In this document: positions 36,096 to 45,111 of the stretch, in pieces
Position numbering within the stretch: position 1 is the stretch's first letter
Layout: every line of letters starts with the position of its first letter
NCBI GenBank assembly: GCA_913052165.1
Contig: CAJXEC010000004.1
Location: 1 to 59,261, forward strand
DNA: 59,261 nucleotides
Origin: an uncultured Rhodospirillaceae bacterium
GTDB taxonomy: Bacteria > Pseudomonadota > Alphaproteobacteria > MPNO01 > UBA2964
Direction of reading: 5' to 3'
Notes under the pieces: generated by a model
What the model was told of the DNA's origin: nothing
Databases searched by the model: none
Seen by the model: only the letters and a program-made list of their open reading frames with translations
Translations under genes and position numbers: made by a program

Positions 36096-37760
36096 CTACC
36101 AATGGTCTAAATCAGACCAACCGTCCTCGGTATCACGCACCGAGGTTTCTGGCACTAGACCTTTTTGTTGGCGCTGCAAAGTGCGTTGACCGTTTTCCAA
36201 GTAATCACCCTCGGCAGCACGTTTTGCCCCTTGATGCCAAACATCATTCCAATCACCCAAAGAATAGCCAAACCACGGTGGCATCGGCTTTACAGCAGGG
36301 AGGCCCAATTTGTTCCAGAGAGCCAAACCCTTTTCCATGTATTCTTGTGTAGGCAAAGCTACCGGCGGCATGGGGCTTTTCATTGTGGCGTCCATGAGGA
36401 GTGTCGAGTCTTCCTCTCCCGCATGCTCGCGCTTAGGCCCATGACCCTGTCCCCGATGTGCCAATGTTTGCACATCCTCACCAGGATTCATCCGATATGC
36501 CATTGCCCAGAGCATGGCGTCGGCATTATCTGGATCAATATCCTCATTTACCGCAATGCAAATTTTACTGCAGTCACCCTTAAAAAAGGCAGCTCCATAG
36601 AGGGCGCGCCAAATTTCGGTTTTAGGTGTATCTCGCTCAACAGTTAGAATCGTCACGCGAAGTAGGCCGGTAAGTGGCTCGTGGAGAGAGACTTTTTTGA
36701 CGCCTTTAACGCCCAAAGCATCTCTGAGATGCGTTAAAAATAAAGGTTCATAAGCCACTCTTTTTATTACGCTCGACTCTGAGGGAGCCGCTTGACTGAT
36801 GTAAGACGTCAAAATCGCATTTTTACGTCTGGTGATCGCCGTTATGCGCATTGGCATATTGAACTCTTCAAGAGCTACGTGGCCATGGCTCTCACCAAAC
36901 GGACCCTCTGGCTCCACCATCTCAGTGTCAACCAGACCTTCAATAACAAGTTCAGCTTCGGCTGGAACCATCAAATCGACAGTTCTGGCCTTCACAATAT
37001 TGATGGAAGCACCGGCCAAACCGCCGGCTATGGCCATTTCATCCATATCGAGCGGTAATTTCTGAGGCCCCATAAAAGCAACACACGGGGGACACCCAAG
37101 TATAATTGCGACGGGCATTTCTTTATCTCCCCTCTCGCGATGTTTTTTGTAGTGCTGGTAACCACCAGCACCTCCCACTCTTGTCGCCATTCGGACTACA
37201 AGACGATCGGCGGCTTTCAAACCCGCGCGATAAGTGCCCATATTTTGAATACCAGTCTCGGGATCCTTGGTCACAACATTGGTTGAGGTCAACGTTGGAG
37301 CGTTGTCAAAACCTGGGGTGGAGACAGGGATCGGCAAGGAGTCCAATCCTTTTCCGGCGCCAATTAAATCTTGGCCTTCAATGATGACCTCGTGGCAACG
37401 CGCCTCCGAAACTTCGGATGCGGGTATCGGATTAGCTATTGCTTGCTCCCATTTTCTGCCTATTTCTTCCACCGGCACACCCATGCCAATGCTATAAATA
37501 TCCTGATTGGCGGCAAGGGCTCCTACGACAATCGGGAGTTCATAAGACCTTCCCTTCGCATTTTGGATATTTCGGAATAAAAACGCCTTGCGCTCAGACT
37601 CCCTCAAGCCCCCAACGAATTGCCATCTCACCAGAGTGTGCATCTCTGAGTCCTTGTCCACTGGGTCATCCACAGTTACCAACAGGCCTGCTTTCTTTAG
37701 AGCTTCGATGTGCTCGTGAAGGTCGGGATAAGCACGATTGGGATCACTCATCATATCCAT
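36096..37760 (-). CDS. UbiD family decarboxylase
   Basis: 554 aa. The prenylated-FMN decarboxylase signature is intact: NMGTYR with Arg178, and EGPFGE carrying Glu285 and Glu290, equivalent to the Arg-Glu-Glu network of Fdc1/UbiD. It is longer than UbiD of ubiquinone synthesis and close to aromatic-acid (de)carboxylases. The reaction would be reversible non-oxidative decarboxylation of an aromatic or unsaturated acid; it needs a UbiX partner, not present in the window. An ATG three codons later (37751) is an alternative start. Divergent from a molybdenum hydroxylase operon. Confidence 0.9.
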   Translation of the reverse strand: MDMMSDPNRAYPDLHEHIEALKKAGLLVTVDDPVDKDSEMHTLVRWQFVGGLRESERKAFLFRNIQNAKGRSYELPIVVGALAANQDIYSIGMGVPVEEIGRKWEQAIANPIPASEVSEARCHEVIIEGQDLIGAGKGLDSLPIPVSTPGFDNAPTLTSTNVVTKDPETGIQNMGTYRAGLKAADRLVVRMATRVGGAGGYQHYKKHRERGDKEMPVAIILGCPPCVAFMGPQKLPLDMDEMAIAGGLAGASINIVKARTVDLMVPAEAELVIEGLVDTEMVEPEGPFGESHGHVALEEFNMPMRITAITRRKNAILTSYISQAAPSESSVIKRVAYEPLFLTHLRDALGVKGVKKVSLHEPLTGLLRVTILTVERDTPKTEIWRALYGAAFFKGDCSKICIAVNEDIDPDNADAMLWAMAYRMNPGEDVQTLAHRGQGHGPKREHAGEEDSTLLMDATMKSPMPPVALPTQEYMEKGLALWNKLGLPAVKPMPPWFGYSLGDWNDVWHQGAKRAAEGDYLENGQRTLQRQQKGLVPETSVRDTEDGWSDLDHW

Positions 37761-37883
37761 CTCATATTGCTTTCATTGATGCGGAGTTATGTCACAGAGG
37801 TCTGTATTGACAACCCCCACCGCCATTCTTAGGGTCCGGGCGTATAATAGCATGATAACCCTTATCTTTACTTAGAGAATGTC
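37761..37883. promoter_or_regulatory. Divergent promoter region UbiD / molybdenum hydroxylase
   Basis: The 123 bases between the divergent UbiD gene and the hydroxylase operon must contain both promoters. This suggests shared control of the two enzymes. No clear operator repeat was recognised, and no regulator gene is adjacent. Confidence 0.4.
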
Positions 37884-38765
37884 ATGAAAGCAGCTTCATT
37901 TGATTATATTCGAGCCAAGTCTATCGATGAGGTTTGTTCAGCTCTCAATCAAGGAGATGGTGAGGCACAGATTATTGCCGGGGGCCAAACGTTAATTCCC
38001 CTTATGGCTATGCGCATGTCCCGACCTCAAACATTAGTCGATATCAATGACATCGAAGAGCTCCGTGGAATAGAAGTTGCAGAAAAAGTGGCCATGATCA
38101 AAGCCGGAACAAGACAAGCAGATGTCCTAAGCTCAATCGAGATCCGCAACAATCTGCCAATATTGTCAGAAGCCCTTGGGCACGTGGGTCATACCCAAAC
38201 TCGGAATCGGGGAACAATTGGCGGCAGTCTAGTGGCAGCTGATCCCTCCTCCGAGATCTGTCTAATTGCGCAACTGCTTGATGCCACAATGATCGCAAAA
38301 AGCACAGCCGGAACGCGGTCTATTCCCGCGAATCAGTTCTTCGACTCAGCCATGGTGACCAGTTTGAAAGACGGGGAGTGCCTCATGGAAATTGATTTTC
38401 CAATTTGGAATCAAAAGCGTACTGGTTTTGGATTTCATGAAACAAGCATTAGAGATAGTGATTACGCTCTGGCCGCGGCGTCCGCCCAAATTGCCATCGG
38501 TGGTAACAACAAGTGTGAGCGCGTCCACTTGGCGGTAGGAGGCGCGACTCCGAGCCCTCTGCGTCTCAATGAGGTCGAGACAGCACTTATAGGGTCGGTC
38601 CTTGATGATAGCGTAATTGATGATGCGGTCTCGTTGATTCCGAACTTACTGGAACCTCAATCAGATGTGCACGCAAGTGCGGAATATAGGCGCCGTGTAA
38701 CATGTGTTTTAGCGGCACGTGCGATTCGAGATGCCCGTGACCGGGCACAAGGTAAATTTTCATGA
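37884..38765 (+). CDS. Xanthine dehydrogenase family, FAD-binding subunit (CoxM type)
   Basis: 293 aa. The FAD-binding motifs IIAGGQTLIPLM (residues about 30-41) and TRNRGTIGGSLVAADPSSE (about 110-128) identify the medium subunit of molybdenum hydroxylases; the C-terminal CO_deh_flav_C domain follows. It passes electrons from the iron-sulfur subunit to FAD. First gene of a coupled trio: its stop overlaps the next ATG (ATGA). Confidence 0.92.
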   Translation: MKAASFDYIRAKSIDEVCSALNQGDGEAQIIAGGQTLIPLMAMRMSRPQTLVDINDIEELRGIEVAEKVAMIKAGTRQADVLSSIEIRNNLPILSEALGHVGHTQTRNRGTIGGSLVAADPSSEICLIAQLLDATMIAKSTAGTRSIPANQFFDSAMVTSLKDGECLMEIDFPIWNQKRTGFGFHETSIRDSDYALAAASAQIAIGGNNKCERVHLAVGGATPSPLRLNEVETALIGSVLDDSVIDDAVSLIPNLLEPQSDVHASAEYRRRVTCVLAARAIRDARDRAQGKFS

Positions 38766-39247
38766 GTAAAAATTCGGTACACATAACTGTAAATGGCACA
38801 GCCTACAAAAGAGAAATTGAGCCGCGTTTAACACTGGTAGATTTTCTGCGTGATGAACTCGACCTCACTGGGACCCATGTAGGCTGCGAGCATGGAGTCT
38901 GCGGTGCATGCTCAGTAATCATGGATGGGCGTCCGGTACGATCTTGCCTGATATATGCCGTAATGGCGGATGGACACGATTTCGTCACCGTGGAAGGTCT
39001 GGGGAGTAAAGACGGTTCGCTGTCCCCTATCCAAGATGCATTTTGGGAAAATCACGCAATGCAATGCGGCTATTGCACCCCAGGCATGCTAATAGCATGT
39101 CATCATCTTTTAGAGGAAAATCCAGACCCCACAGAAGAAGAAATTCGGGAAGCTATTGGTGGTAATCTCTGTCGTTGCACCGGCTATCAGCAGATCGTCG
39201 AAGCGGTGAAAATAGCCGCCCAAAAGATTCACGGGGTAAATCTATGA
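38762..39247 (+). CDS. Xanthine dehydrogenase family, (2Fe-2S)-binding subunit (CoxS type)
   Basis: 161 aa with two [2Fe-2S] clusters. The plant-ferredoxin-type cluster uses C42, C47, C50 and C62 (in GCEHGVCGACS); the second uses C102, C105, C137 and C139 (CGYCTPG and LCRCTGY). It links the molybdenum centre to FAD. It overlaps both neighbours by four bases. Confidence 0.95.
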   Translation: MSKNSVHITVNGTAYKREIEPRLTLVDFLRDELDLTGTHVGCEHGVCGACSVIMDGRPVRSCLIYAVMADGHDFVTVEGLGSKDGSLSPIQDAFWENHAMQCGYCTPGMLIACHHLLEENPDPTEEEIREAIGGNLCRCTGYQQIVEAVKIAAQKIHGVNL

Positions 39248-41625
39248 GTGCTCCTCAGCAATTCAAGTATATCACAAAAAAACGTAGGGTAAGAGAGGAT
39301 CGACGTTTCGTGACGGGAAAAGGTCGTTTTGCGGCAGACTTTAAATTCCCAGGTATGCTTCATATTGCCATGGTTGCGTCCCCGTTCGCATGCGCAAAAA
39401 TTAACTCCATTGATTCTTCTCCAGCGCTAGAGCTTCCCGGAGTGCATTACGTTCTAACTGGGGTGGAACTAGCCGCCAATATTAATCCTCTTTTATCAGG
39501 CCTCGACCTCCCCGATGTAAAGCGATTGCCTCTAGCAAATGGCCGCGCTCGATACGCAGGGGAATGGGTTGCAGCCGTTGTTGCAGATACCCGCCATATT
39601 GCCGAGGACGCAGCTGAGCTTGTGGCAATCGACTACGAGATGCTTGATTTTGTAATTGATCCCGAAGAGGCGCTTCAGGACACCGCTCCTGTCGTCCACC
39701 CAGAAAACGGAAGTAACATATTTTTCGATAAAACCTGGACATGGGGGGATGTGGAAGGTGACTTTGCAAAGGCTGAACATACCCTTGCCTTGCAGGCAAA
39801 ATGGAGCCGTTCCTCGACCGTCCCGATCGAGACCTTTGCCGTTACAGCAAGCTGGGATGAAGGTAGAGAGATGTTGGATATTTGGGCATCAATCCAGATG
39901 CCCAAATACCCAGAGCAAATTGCGCGCGCGCTTCAGATACCTGTGACATCAGTAAATGTTCACTTTGATGTCGATGTCGGGGGTTCCTATGGCCTTAAAA
40001 GAGGCATCAGGCAAACGGTTATAGTTGCATACCTGACAAAAAAGCTCCAGCGCCCGGTTAGGTTTATTGAGGATAGGCTGGAAAACATGGCGGGTGGAGA
40101 AATGCATGGTCCTGACCGAGTCTTTGACATGGAGGTCGCCTACGACGAACAAGGCATAATGGAGTCCCTGAAAATCACTGCCACGGATGATTGTGGCTGC
40201 TACCCAGGTCGGGCGCCCCTCCAACTCGGCAAACCGGTCAGCGCTATTGTTGGACCCTACCGGATCAAGAGCGCCCGATACCATGCCAGATCGGTCTCTA
40301 CAAACAAAACCAGTCAGGAAGCAGTCCGAGGTTTTGGCCAAGCACCAACCAACTTTGCTATAGAAACCGTTGTTGACCGGATCGCATCAACTTTAAATAT
40401 CTCTCGCGAAGAAGTTCGTCGCCGTAATCTGATCAGATCTGAGGAATTTCCGTGGCGAATTCCATCCGGCTCAGAGTATGACAGTGGCGATTACCACGCT
40501 GTACTTGATAAGCTTATGAGGGCTGCAGATTGGGATAAGCTAATCGAAAAACGGAACTCATTCAGAAACGATGGTAAATTAGCCGGTCTAGGTCTATCCA
40601 CATGCCTCGAGCCCTCGGGAGGCAATTCTTCTTTTGAACCCCTGTTCAACCCGAAAAACGATACCACGACTTGGATGGAGTCATGCCTAATCAAAGTCGA
40701 TATGCTGGGTGGAATTTGTGCGATGATGGGCACCTCTTCATCGGGCCAGGGACATGAGACACTTCTGGCAGTTTCCATTGCTGAGGTTTTGGAGCGTGAT
40801 CCAGACAGTATTAGAGCCATTCATTCAGAGTCTGTTGGAGCTCTCCCATCAAACAGTCCTGTCGGAAGCAGAATGGCGATTATGTTAGGCGGTGCAGCAG
40901 CCGGAGCCGCAAAGAAAATTAAAAACCAGGTAATTGCTATCGCTGCACATAATTTTCAGTTGCCCGAGGATCGATTGGTTTATGAAGGTGGAGACGTTTA
41001 CGTAAAAGGAGACACCGAACGTTGCCTAAGATGGGAACAGTTGGTGGATATCGCGCATAGGCAGTATCACAACATGCCCATTGGCTCAGAGCCAGGACTT
41101 CAAGCCCAACATACCTGGGAGGTTCCCACCGGAGGAGCTATGCCTAAAGAAGATGGGACAGTTCAAATGTACCCCTGCTACGCTTTCGAGGCGCATATAC
41201 CCCTGATCACCATTGACCCAGGAACAGGCCAAGTTCAAATCCATGACTATTACATTGGTCACGATTGTGGGACTGTTATTAACCCCGATATCGTGAGGGG
41301 GATGACATTCGGTGGGATTGCACATGGTATAGGAGCTGCGCTTTACGAGAAATTTCAATACGACGAGAGTGGGCAGCTCCAAGCAGGAACTTTTATGGAT
41401 TACCTATTGCCCTCTGCCCATGAAATCCCAGCTGTCGAGATGATCAAACATCATACTCCTTCACCACTTACAGAATTCGGTCAGAAGGGTTCGGGAGAAT
41501 CTGGATATCTCGGCGCTCCTGCAGCTATTGCCAGCGCCGTAAATGATGCACTCGCACCACTTGGCAAATCAATCGCAACCTTGCCCATGCGCGTCCGGGA
41601 CCTTGAAGAATTGTTGAACAGCTAG
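39244..41625 (+). CDS. Xanthine dehydrogenase family, molybdopterin-binding subunit
   Basis: 793 aa from the ATG at 39244, overlapping the small-subunit stop; the frame extends upstream inside that gene. The essential glutamate is Glu752 in GSGESGYLGAPAA, and the VRGFGQAPTNF motif near the cofactor is conserved; the usual GGGFG motif reads GGSYG. It lacks the CoxL active-site Cys motif of CO dehydrogenase, so it hydroxylates or dehydrogenates some organic, possibly aromatic or heterocyclic, substrate. Neighbouring UbiD and crotonase genes support an aromatic/ring substrate, but this is inference. Confidence 0.9.
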   Translation: MSAPQQFKYITKKRRVREDRRFVTGKGRFAADFKFPGMLHIAMVASPFACAKINSIDSSPALELPGVHYVLTGVELAANINPLLSGLDLPDVKRLPLANGRARYAGEWVAAVVADTRHIAEDAAELVAIDYEMLDFVIDPEEALQDTAPVVHPENGSNIFFDKTWTWGDVEGDFAKAEHTLALQAKWSRSSTVPIETFAVTASWDEGREMLDIWASIQMPKYPEQIARALQIPVTSVNVHFDVDVGGSYGLKRGIRQTVIVAYLTKKLQRPVRFIEDRLENMAGGEMHGPDRVFDMEVAYDEQGIMESLKITATDDCGCYPGRAPLQLGKPVSAIVGPYRIKSARYHARSVSTNKTSQEAVRGFGQAPTNFAIETVVDRIASTLNISREEVRRRNLIRSEEFPWRIPSGSEYDSGDYHAVLDKLMRAADWDKLIEKRNSFRNDGKLAGLGLSTCLEPSGGNSSFEPLFNPKNDTTTWMESCLIKVDMLGGICAMMGTSSSGQGHETLLAVSIAEVLERDPDSIRAIHSESVGALPSNSPVGSRMAIMLGGAAAGAAKKIKNQVIAIAAHNFQLPEDRLVYEGGDVYVKGDTERCLRWEQLVDIAHRQYHNMPIGSEPGLQAQHTWEVPTGGAMPKEDGTVQMYPCYAFEAHIPLITIDPGTGQVQIHDYYIGHDCGTVINPDIVRGMTFGGIAHGIGAALYEKFQYDESGQLQAGTFMDYLLPSAHEIPAVEMIKHHTPSPLTEFGQKGSGESGYLGAPAAIASAVNDALAPLGKSIATLPMRVRDLEELLNS

Positions 41626-41650
41626 AAATACATCGGAATTGGAGATTTTT

Positions 41651-42376
41651 ATGAGTAATCACCTTCTTCTCAATCAGAATGGAAGAGTTTTTGAAGCGAC
41701 CTTCAACCGACCTGACGATAACGCGTGTTCTGACTCTATGGCGGCAGAGTTCTCTGCCAAGCTTGCCTCAGCACATGAAACATCTGACATGGTCCTGCTC
41801 AGAAGCTGTGGGCCTGACTTTTGTACTGGGAGGGCAAGAAATCCTGATGCAGGTCCTCCGCACCCAGAAGCATATACGCGACGCGATGAATATGACTCAA
41901 TATTCTACTGTTACAATGCGATAAAAAATTGCAAAATCCCGGTCGTCGCTGTGATTGAAGGGCGCTGCATGGGGTTCGGCACCGCAGTTGCCGCAGTCTG
42001 TGATGTCACGATAGCAGCAAAGTCTGCAAAGTTTAACATTCCGGAAATGGATCACAACGTGATGCCGACGATGGTGATGTCAGCAATCTACGATCGTATG
42101 AACAGAAATGCTATTTTGTGGATGACTTATACAGCAAAATTTATTTCTGCCGAACAGGCTATGGCCTACGGCATCATTTCAACAGTTGCAGAAGACAAAG
42201 ATCTCGAGGCCGAGGTAAAGGAATTTTGTGATATTTTACTCAGTCGAAAGCGTCCCGCTATTTTGGGCTTAAAAGAATATCTTACTTCAGCGCCTCGAAT
42301 GGACGATCAAGGGGCGCTGGATTACGCAAGAGCCATCCATTCAATGGTTAATACGGCAGCCGCAATGAAAAAATAA
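41651..42376 (+). CDS. Enoyl-CoA hydratase/isomerase family protein
   Basis: 241 aa from the ATG at 41651, six bases after GGAG. The crotonase fold is seen in DFCTGRARNPDA, VAVIEGRCMGFGTAVAAVCD (oxyanion-hole glycines) and FNIPEMDHNVMPT. The Glu in IPEMD matches one catalytic Glu position of hydratases, while the other is unclear. It follows the molybdenum hydroxylase by 25 bases, so it is probably in the same operon. Substrate unknown. Confidence 0.83.
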   Translation: MSNHLLLNQNGRVFEATFNRPDDNACSDSMAAEFSAKLASAHETSDMVLLRSCGPDFCTGRARNPDAGPPHPEAYTRRDEYDSIFYCYNAIKNCKIPVVAVIEGRCMGFGTAVAAVCDVTIAAKSAKFNIPEMDHNVMPTMVMSAIYDRMNRNAILWMTYTAKFISAEQAMAYGIISTVAEDKDLEAEVKEFCDILLSRKRPAILGLKEYLTSAPRMDDQGALDYARAIHSMVNTAAAMKK

Positions 42377-42466
42377 TGATGGGCTCTGATTATCCCTTCG
42401 CCTCTGGGATTTAAACCTCAAGAATATATTGAGAACTCGGAACTAAAAAGTAATGACAAGAAACAT

Positions 42467-42495
42467 AGCCTCAGGAAGGTTGCTCATGAGGTTTT
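42467..42495 (+). terminator. Possible terminator after the hydroxylase operon
   Basis: AGCCTCA and TGAGGTT can pair across about thirteen bases and are followed by a short T run. The stem is weak (one G-U pair), so this is only a candidate. The rest of the 255-base gap before the zur-type gene shows nothing else. Confidence 0.3.
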
Positions 42496-42631
42496 TCACT
42501 CAGAAACCTGCGGCTGTTAAAAAAAATATTAAAATATATGAAAGTTCTCCCTTTGTTTGTTGCTGTCATAAACCTTTAAAGCGGGTCCTTGCTCAAAAAG
42601 ATCGTTGAGACAGCGTAATTAGGAAAACACA

Positions 42632-43195
42632 CTATTTATTATTTGGGACAAAACACGCAGGACAGAGTCCGGATACTTCGATTGTTTGCTTCTTGACATC
42701 AAAACCCAATTTAGCAGCCCTATCGCGGATCTCTTCAGTCAGCCCATCATCGTCTAATTCCGCTGTGAGTCCGCAACTGCTACATATTAAAAATTGGCCT
42801 CCGTGCTCCTTATCTGGCGCCGCACATCCAACAAATGCATTTAGTGACTCAATTCGGTGGATCAGCCCATTGGATAACAGAAAATCTAGCGCACGATAGA
42901 CCGTCGTCGGCGCTGCGCCCGCGCCCTGCTTATTCAGCATATCCAGAATTTCATAAGCACCTAGGGGTTTGTGGCTGGACCACAATAACTCGAGCACCCG
43001 CCTCCGTTGAGCCGTCAGTTTTAAACCGAGTCTCTTGCACAAATTTTCTGCCGTATTCATCGCTTCATCGAAACACTGACGATGATCATGCGGATCTTCG
43101 GGAAAACGTGCGATAATTTGTTTAGACAACAGAGCGGCTCCGCTTGCGGTGGATCTTCTTTGCAGATGTACTATGGAACAGTCCGTCCATGTCAT
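42632..43195 (-). CDS. zur: Fur family transcriptional regulator, Zur-type
   Basis: 187 aa from the ATG at 43195; other nearby starts (TTG) are possible because the ribosome-binding site is poor. The N-terminal HDHRQC block, winged-helix segment LTAQRRRVLELLWSSHKPLGAY and PTTVYRALDFLLSNGLIHRI match alphaproteobacterial zinc-uptake regulators. The structural zinc site is CSSC (about 138-141) with CPAC (about 178-181). No znuABC genes are adjacent; the neighbour is an aquaporin. Zur represses zinc uptake genes when zinc is abundant. Confidence 0.8.
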   Translation of the reverse strand: MTWTDCSIVHLQRRSTASGAALLSKQIIARFPEDPHDHRQCFDEAMNTAENLCKRLGLKLTAQRRRVLELLWSSHKPLGAYEILDMLNKQGAGAAPTTVYRALDFLLSNGLIHRIESLNAFVGCAAPDKEHGGQFLICSSCGLTAELDDDGLTEEIRDRAAKLGFDVKKQTIEVSGLCPACFVPNNK

Positions 43196-43198
43196 CAA

Positions 43199-43359
43199 AC
43201 TGAAATATTTTAGAGTTTAAATGTAAAAGAGCCCTCATAACTGAATCTCAGATTGAGTAAGATCGTCAGATTTTTCGATACCAATGTAACAACATCATAA
43301 CCCAACCAATAGTCTTATCATTGAGGCCATACGCCTAAAATAATCACTGGATAAATGTC
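43199..43359. promoter_or_regulatory. Divergent promoter region zur / aquaporin
   Basis: 161 A/T-rich bases between divergent genes. A TGTAAC-ACATCATAAC-like stretch near 43283-43301 vaguely recalls a Zur operator (TGTTATAATATAACA-type), but it is not a convincing palindrome. The location makes autoregulation plausible. Confidence 0.3.
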
Positions 43360-44022
43360 ATGTTTACACTACCGCGTCGATTAACATCAGAATTTTTAGG
43401 GACCGCCTTGTTATTAATGGGTGTAGTTGGTTCGGGTATCATGGGGACAAACCTATCCCCCGACGATGGCGTGGCCCTGCTAGCCAATATGGCCGCTACT
43501 GGAGCGATCCTTAGTGTGTTAATTATTGTATTTGGGCCAGTCTCTGGGGCTCATTTCAATCCTGCCGTAACATTCGTTTTTCTCTTAAGAAAGGATATCG
43601 GGCTTGGAATTGCCGCGGCTTATATCGGAGCTCAACTCGTGGGTGCAATCCTTGGTGTGGTAAGCGCTCACTTCATGTTTGAAATAGAACTGCTCCAATC
43701 CTCGAAAAAATTGCGATCGGGACCATCCCAATGGTACTCAGAATTTATTGCAACATTTGGTCTGGTTTTTGTTATTCTGGGTTGCGTTAAATTCAGGGAG
43801 AGCGCGGTTCCTTTCGCGGTTGGGTTATATATTTCAGCAGCTTACTGGTTTACCTCGTCCACATCATTTGCCAATCCCGCGGTTACCATCGCAAGAAGTC
43901 TTACTGATACCTTTTCGGGAATTTTACCCAATCATGTTCCGGCATTCGCAGCAGCACAATTTGCGGGGGCTGTTATTGCGGCTTTTCTGTTTAATTGGAT
44001 TTCGAAATCAGGAAAAAGTTAG
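43360..44022 (+). CDS. Aquaporin / MIP family channel, AqpS-like
   Basis: 220 aa with six membrane helices and both half-helix motifs: NPA at 67-69 (HFNPAVTF) and 172-174 (FANPAVTIARS), the latter with the selectivity-filter Arg179. The sequence ANPAVTIARSLTDTFSGI resembles AqpS, the arsenite-linked aquaglyceroporin of rhizobial ars operons. No arsenic genes (arsC, arsB) are near, so the permeant solute is open. It is convergent with the TauE gene, overlapping it by four bases. Confidence 0.87.
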   Translation: MFTLPRRLTSEFLGTALLLMGVVGSGIMGTNLSPDDGVALLANMAATGAILSVLIIVFGPVSGAHFNPAVTFVFLLRKDIGLGIAAAYIGAQLVGAILGVVSAHFMFEIELLQSSKKLRSGPSQWYSEFIATFGLVFVILGCVKFRESAVPFAVGLYISAAYWFTSSTSFANPAVTIARSLTDTFSGILPNHVPAFAAAQFAGAVIAAFLFNWISKSGKS

Positions 44023-44795
44023 TCAGAAATATGAGGCAACACCGCGGCATAGAGCAACCTTGAGGCCAATAATGTCAAAATAACATTGAGCCCGATCCTG
44101 AATACTTTTTCTGGAAGTTTATCCAGAACCTTTCTTCCTACCCAGGTGCCAATCATGCCAAATCCTATCAATCCCACAAGCAGCGGTACGTAGGGCCCAA
44201 ACCCGAAACCCAGCAAACCAAAGGCAATCACTTTAAATAGATGTTGAAAGGTCATGAGAAGGGCCTGGGTAGAGACAACCTGTTGCCGAGCCGAACATGA
44301 AGCCTTCACGAACGGCGCAACGAGAGGCCCGGTGCCGCCAACAAACATTGTCGCAAACCCGCCAGCTATCCCAACACTTAGAAATTTAATTGGCCCCGGT
44401 TTGCGACTTGTGAAACTCGGCGCCCATGTCGCATACAGAACAAAAAGGCCGAGGATCATTTGCAAGACCCAGGTTTCAAGTGCGAATACGGTTTTTCCGC
44501 CAATCCAAGCTCCTAAAAGGGTACCCACAATAAACGCCGGTGCGACAGTATAAAGCGCATCCCTTCTCATAAGCCATATACGAAAGCCATTAGACCCAAC
44601 CTGGACGATGCCATGGAGCGGTACAAGGACCGCTGGCGGCAGAAATAATGTCATGGTCGCGAGTACAAGAAGTCCGCCGCCCAGGCCCAGTGAGGCCGCG
44701 ATAAAACTCCCCAGAAAGGAAACCCCACACAAACCGGAGAAGCCAATAATATCAAGGGGTGTGCCCGCAATTAAGACTTCTATAATTCTATCCAT
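44019..44795 (-). CDS. Sulfite exporter TauE/SafE family protein
   Basis: 258 aa from the ATG at 44795, which has a very good ribosome-binding site (AGGAGG). The open frame upstream to 44930 is not needed. There are eight hydrophobic helices, with the TauE/SafE signature GLGGGLLVLATMTLFLPPAV and a second half-repeat GIAGGFATMFVGGTGPLVAPF. This family exports sulfoacetate, sulfite or other organic anions across the inner membrane. Specific substrate unknown. Confidence 0.87.
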   Translation of the reverse strand: MDRIIEVLIAGTPLDIIGFSGLCGVSFLGSFIAASLGLGGGLLVLATMTLFLPPAVLVPLHGIVQVGSNGFRIWLMRRDALYTVAPAFIVGTLLGAWIGGKTVFALETWVLQMILGLFVLYATWAPSFTSRKPGPIKFLSVGIAGGFATMFVGGTGPLVAPFVKASCSARQQVVSTQALLMTFQHLFKVIAFGLLGFGFGPYVPLLVGLIGFGMIGTWVGRKVLDKLPEKVFRIGLNVILTLLASRLLYAAVLPHISD

Positions 44796-44928
44796 TGGTC
44801 TGGCCTCCTGTTGGAGCTCTAAAAGACGGGGTAAGGACCGCATCTGAGAACCTGAGGTTCCTATACACCTTGTCGTGGAAAAACAGAAACGATAGACCTT
44901 AAAATATGAAGGTAACCGGAGAGAAAGC

Positions 44929-45111
44929 ATGAAGAAATTGGACCCAGACCAGCTTCAGTTTGTTGAAATCATCGCAAAGCTCATGAATGAACATGAACTT
45001 TTTCAGGAAGAATACACAGAAGAAGACTTTGAAAGAGTATTAACCTGGCTTAAGAAACTAAGAGAGCAAATCGATATTACAATAGAAACTCTGGGGGGAG
45101 ACCCAGCGTAA
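44929..45111 (+). CDS. Small acidic hypothetical protein (60 aa)
   Basis: 60 aa, predicted helical and acidic (ELFQEEYTEEDFERVLTW). A good ribosome-binding site (CCGGAGAGAAAGC) precedes the ATG at 44929. No family is recognised. It lies between the TauE gene (divergent) and a pseudogene reading towards it. It looks like a real small gene by its coding character, but without homologues this is only moderate confidence. Confidence 0.55.
   Translation: MKKLDPDQLQFVEIIAKLMNEHELFQEEYTEEDFERVLTWLKKLREQIDITIETLGGDPA

Noticed and set aside
38762-41625. Aerobic carbon monoxide dehydrogenase
   Set aside because: The large subunit lacks the CoxL active-site Cys loop, so the family is a general molybdenum hydroxylase rather than CO dehydrogenase.
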